The position numbers and the translations under genes are program-made. Source: Methylobacterium jeotgali (lineage in GTDB: Bacteria > Pseudomonadota > Alphaproteobacteria > Rhizobiales > Beijerinckiaceae). From it: a DNA stretch of 64,000 bases. Location of the stretch: the NCBI RefSeq assembly GCF_022179345.1, contig NZ_BPQR01000045.1, forward strand, positions 1-64,000, in the 5' to 3' direction. Below are positions 60,952-64,000 of this stretch, in pieces (the first letter of the stretch is position 1; each line of letters opens with the position of its first letter). The notes below the pieces were generated by a model. It did no database searches. It was given only the letters and a program-made list of their open reading frames with translations, and was not told the origin of the DNA.

Positions 60952-63900
60952 TTCGCGTCCGTCACCTCGAGCGTGCCGAAGCCGGTGCGGCCGAAGCGCT
61001 CGGGGCGGTACATGTCCTCGATCGAGGCGCCGGGGTGCACGTAGGTGCCCGGCGAGACCGCCCGCACCGTGTAGGCCGCCGTGAAGAAGGCGGATTGCTC
61101 CGGCGTCCGCTCGAAGGCGGCGACGAAGCGGTCGTCCCGGAACTCGCTGTGGACCGGCTGCACGTCGCTCTTTGCGAAGGCGAGGCCCTGGAGGGCGTCA
61201 GCGTCGAGGAGCTTCGGGTTGTCGATCTCGAGTCCCGCCGGCAGGCGGTCGACGAGGAGGAGGCGCCCGGCGCTGGCCTTGGCCTCCGTCACCTTAAGCA
61301 CCACCGCGAGGCGCTCGTTCTGGCGCACGCCCCGCGTCAGGTCGACGGCGCTGCCGTCGATGCGGTGATAGCTGCGCTCGATCGTGTAGCCCCGCGACTC
61401 CGCCGGCTCCGGCGCCACCGGGTTGCCGGCGACGCTGACCGAGACCTGCGCGGGCGCGGTGCCCTCGTTGACGATCGCCACGGGCTTGGCATCGAGCGCC
61501 GGGCCGCGGTAGCTGCGGGCGAGCTGGCCCTTCTCGGAGGCGCCGTCGACGCGGAAGGCGAGCGTCTCCGATTCCTTCGTCAGCCCCTGCGCGGCGAGCA
61601 CCATCCAGGCGTTCTCCTGGGTGCTGGAGGGTCGGCCCGACGCCTGCTCCTCGCCGAGCACGGCGGCCACGGGCTGGAGCGCCTCGCGGGTGAAGCCGGT
61701 CTCGGCGGCGAGCGCCAGGATCGCGGCCCCGTCGCGCAGGCGGGAGCCGTAATCGGCCCGGTAGCTCCCCTTGTCGCGCCCGCCGCTGCGAAGCGATTGC
61801 AGGGCTGACTCGAAGGTCTTGGCCGCCCGGCCCCGGTCCCCGAGCAGGGCGAGGGCCGCCGCGATCTGCCCGCGCCCGAGGGGCGTCGAGAAGTCGCCGA
61901 TCTTGGTGTCGGAGAGGTAGCGCAGGTCGCCCATCACGGGCCGGCCGTTCCGGGCGAGCACGTAGGCCGCGTAGGCGAGGTCCATGCCGCCGTCCCGCAC
62001 CTCGGTGGTGTTGGCGACCGCGTTGCGCAGGCGGTCCAGCGCGCTCGCCATCGCGCTCTGCGGAACCGCGAAGCCCCGCTCGCGGGCCCGGGTGAGGAAG
62101 TCGGTGACGTAGGAGGCGAGCCAGAGGTCGTTGGCGCCGGACGCAGACCACAGCCCGAAATCGCCGCTCGAATCCTGGCGGGCGAGCACCCGCTCGATGC
62201 TCTCGCGGATGCGGATGTCGGCGCTCTCGTCGAGGGCGAGGCGGTCGTTCGCGGCGAGCTTGTTGACGTAGAGGAGCGGCATCGCCCGGCTGACGATCTG
62301 CTCGGAGCAGCCATAAGGGTAGCGGTCGAGCGCCTGGAGCAGGCCCGGCACGTCGAGCCCCGGCAGCGCCGAGGCCGAGACGGAGACCGTGCCGGTGCCG
62401 GGCAGCACGTCGGCGAGGAGATCGGGCCCGAGGTTGAGCGTCGCGCCGGGCTCCAGCGGGCGCACGGAGCGGCGCAGCAGCGCCCCCGTCCCCGGCGAGA
62501 CCGCGACCCGGAAGCTCTGGCCGACGCCGGCCTCCAGCCCCGGCCCCGACAGGGCGAGGTCGATGCGGGCGATCCCCGGCCCGGCGGCGGTGACGGGAAT
62601 CGCCACCTGTGCCTTGCCGCTGGCCTCCAGCCGCACGGTGCGGTGGGCGGCCCCGGCGCCGACGAGCATCGGGCCCGAGAGGTCGAGGTCGATCGTGTAC
62701 TCGCCCGCCTGCCCCTCGACGTTGTCGAGGGCGACGAGGAAGCGCGAGCGGTCGCCGGTGTTGAGGAAGCGCGGCAGGGTGCCGGCGACGACCACGGGGT
62801 CGCGCACGATCACGTCGGCCTGCGCCTGGCCCACGCGGCTCCCGCTCCAGGCCGTGACCATCACCCGGCCGGTGCCGTTGAAGGCGGGCAGCGGGAAGGT
62901 CACCTGCGCGGTGCCGTCCGGACCGACCTTCACGACACCGGAATAGAGGGCGAGCGGCGCCTGGGTCGGAGGCGCGTCGGCGAGCTCGCCCCCGCCGCCG
63001 TCGCCGCCGGAGCGGATGGCGCCGAGCGTGCCCTGCATGCCGTCGATCAGGTAGCCGTAGACGTCGCGGATCTCAGGCCCGAGTGCCTTCTGCCCGAAGA
63101 AATGGGCGAAGGGGTTCGGCGCCTCGTAGCGGGTGAGGTTGAGGATGCCGACATCGACCATCGCCACCGTCACCCGCGCCTCCTCGCCTGAAGCCAGACC
63201 GGCGACCTTCACGGGCAGCGTCAGGTCCCGCCGGGGCCGCGTGCGCTCGGGGGCGGCCACGGAGACGCCGAGGCCGCGCTTATCCCGGTCCACGGAGAAC
63301 CAGGCGAGGCCGAGCGCGCGGCCGGGCTGGCGCTTGGCCGCCTGGTCGAGGGGCCGGTAGGCGGTGGCGACGAGGTAGGCGCCCGCGCCCCACTCCGCCT
63401 TGACGGGAAGGGTGACGGTGGTGCCGCCCTCCGCCACGCTCACGTCGAGGGTCTCGTGGACCCGGTCGGAGACGACCGCCAGCGTCGCCGTGCCCTTGAA
63501 CCTGGAGCCCAGGCGAGCGCGCAACGTGTCGCCCGCCGCGTAGGCCGGCTTGTCGAGGGTGAGCTCGAGGAGGTCCGGCACATCCGCCGTCTGGCCGCCG
63601 GACCAGCCGACCTGGAAGGTCACGCTCGCCGCCGCCCCCGGCCTGCCGGGCACGCTCGCCTCCAGGCGGTACTGGCCGAAGGTCACGGGCGCGCCGATAC
63701 GGGCGGGAGCGTCGCCGGAGATGTCGGCCTTGCCGTCTGCGATCCGACGCACGGACTTCACCGGCTCGAAGGACCAGCGCCCATCCGCGCGGTACCACTG
63801 GTAGTTCTGCTCGATCCGCGAGAGCGTCCAGACGACGCCGGCCTGGGCCAGGCGCCGTCCGTCCGGCGCGGCCATCACGAGATCGAAGCTGGCGAGCCCC

Positions 63901-64000
63901 CCTTCCTGAAGGTCGCCCGAAAAGCCCTTGCGGATCGCCAGCACCGGCGCGTCGGGCAGGATCGGCAGGGTCAGGCTGCGCGAGAGCGCCCGCCCGCCGG
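60948..64000 (-). CDS. Alpha-2-macroglobulin family protein, 5' end missing
   Basis: Periplasmic protease trap (YfhM type). The frame runs to the window edge without a start, giving more than 1017 residues of the C-terminal part. The thioester motif YPYGCSEQ is present, its Cys codon at 62307-62309, so this is the catalytic thioester class. MG-type beta domains lie upstream, with VAMVDVGILNLTRYEAPNPF near the centre. The thiol-ester helical domain follows with YAAYVLARNGRP. It overlaps pbpC by four bases. The pair is thought to trap attacking proteases and then repair the wall. Confidence 0.93.
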   Translation of the reverse strand, partial: GGRALSRSLTLPILPDAPVLAIRKGFSGDLQEGGLASFDLVMAAPDGRRLAQAGVVWTLSRIEQNYQWYRADGRWSFEPVKSVRRIADGKADISGDAPARIGAPVTFGQYRLEASVPGRPGAAASVTFQVGWSGGQTADVPDLLELTLDKPAYAAGDTLRARLGSRFKGTATLAVVSDRVHETLDVSVAEGGTTVTLPVKAEWGAGAYLVATAYRPLDQAAKRQPGRALGLAWFSVDRDKRGLGVSVAAPERTRPRRDLTLPVKVAGLASGEEARVTVAMVDVGILNLTRYEAPNPFAHFFGQKALGPEIRDVYGYLIDGMQGTLGAIRSGGDGGGGELADAPPTQAPLALYSGVVKVGPDGTAQVTFPLPAFNGTGRVMVTAWSGSRVGQAQADVIVRDPVVVAGTLPRFLNTGDRSRFLVALDNVEGQAGEYTIDLDLSGPMLVGAGAAHRTVRLEASGKAQVAIPVTAAGPGIARIDLALSGPGLEAGVGQSFRVAVSPGTGALLRRSVRPLEPGATLNLGPDLLADVLPGTGTVSVSASALPGLDVPGLLQALDRYPYGCSEQIVSRAMPLLYVNKLAANDRLALDESADIRIRESIERVLARQDSSGDFGLWSASGANDLWLASYVTDFLTRARERGFAVPQSAMASALDRLRNAVANTTEVRDGGMDLAYAAYVLARNGRPVMGDLRYLSDTKIGDFSTPLGRGQIAAALALLGDRGRAAKTFESALQSLRSGGRDKGSYRADYGSRLRDGAAILALAAETGFTREALQPVAAVLGEEQASGRPSSTQENAWMVLAAQGLTKESETLAFRVDGASEKGQLARSYRGPALDAKPVAIVNEGTAPAQVSVSVAGNPVAPEPAESRGYTIERSYHRIDGSAVDLTRGVRQNERLAVVLKVTEAKASAGRLLLVDRLPAGLEIDNPKLLDADALQGLAFAKSDVQPVHSEFRDDRFVAAFERTPEQSAFFTAAYTVRAVSPGTYVHPGASIEDMYRPERFGRTGFGTLEVTDAK

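Overview
The window is a high-GC chromosomal segment of an alphaproteobacterium, most likely a Methylobacterium/Methylorubrum-type member of the Hyphomicrobiales. This is inferred from the gene families: MeaB/ArgK GTPase, an adjoining adc-bdhA-patatin set, metK-trmB behind an XRE regulator, a HWE-type histidine kinase, an EcfG-type stress promoter, and the extended palindromic repeat at 60798-60934. I see no transposase, phage gene, CRISPR array or rRNA. It reads as ordinary core chromosome with some notable RNA and regulatory elements.

Layout. 1-3201: malate dehydrogenase (minus), then mdcB and mdcH (plus). 3304-7997: a broken DJ-1/PfpI-like gene, a small acidic protein, a secreted alpha/beta hydrolase and a PAS-GGDEF-EAL protein, all minus. 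8326-10562: a fluoride riboswitch with crcB, then meaB and a pyroglutamyl peptidase joined by a 4-base overlap. 10567-15158: a membrane diguanylate cyclase, a CsbD/DUF883-like protein, then bdhA, adc and a patatin-like hydrolase. 15235-18915: accA, a DUF1796-type protein, an L,D-transpeptidase lipoprotein and a His/Met-rich secreted protein. 19052-26639: PhoH, UvrD-type helicase, a small secreted protein and an AsmA-like giant. 26644-31733: the main malonate decarboxylase operon mdcA-C-D-E-G with a divergent GntR regulator. 31874-36896: amidase, AcuR-like TetR regulator, M48 protease lipoprotein, SNase-like protein. 36907-37238: tRNA-Arg(CCU) interrupted by a group I intron. 37368-41750: XRE regulator, metK, trmB, PAS/HWE kinase. 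41770-47474: membrane proteins, Fe/Mn superoxide dismutase, MurJ, haloacid dehalogenase. 47540-48087: SmtB-type zinc sensor and metallothionein. 48331-54152: chemoreceptor, ZnuD-like TonB receptor, creatininase-family enzyme and two CsbD-type stress proteins. 54445-58609: PanE-like reductase, GT4 glycosyltransferase, ETFB-type lysine methyltransferase, FMN reductase, secreted protein. 58726-64000: PBP1C and the alpha-2-macroglobulin protein YfhM, whose 5' end lies outside the window.

How the genes work together. Malonate decarboxylase is encoded at two sites about 23 kb apart: catalytic and carrier subunits plus MdcG at 26644-30924, and the prosthetic-group synthase MdcB with the malonyl-loading MdcH at 1415-3201. 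All parts of a soluble malonate decarboxylase are present, but no malonate transporter is. BdhA and Adc act on the C4 acids of the polyhydroxybutyrate cycle. SmtB, metallothionein and the ZnuD-like receptor point to local zinc handling.

The most distinctive elements are RNAs and sites rather than proteins: the group IC3-type intron in tRNA-Arg, the complete fluoride riboswitch with a mutually exclusive 12-bp hairpin before crcB, the SmtB operator and operon, the EcfG promoter of the csbD operon, and a long inverted repeat read through as the N-terminus of PBP1C.
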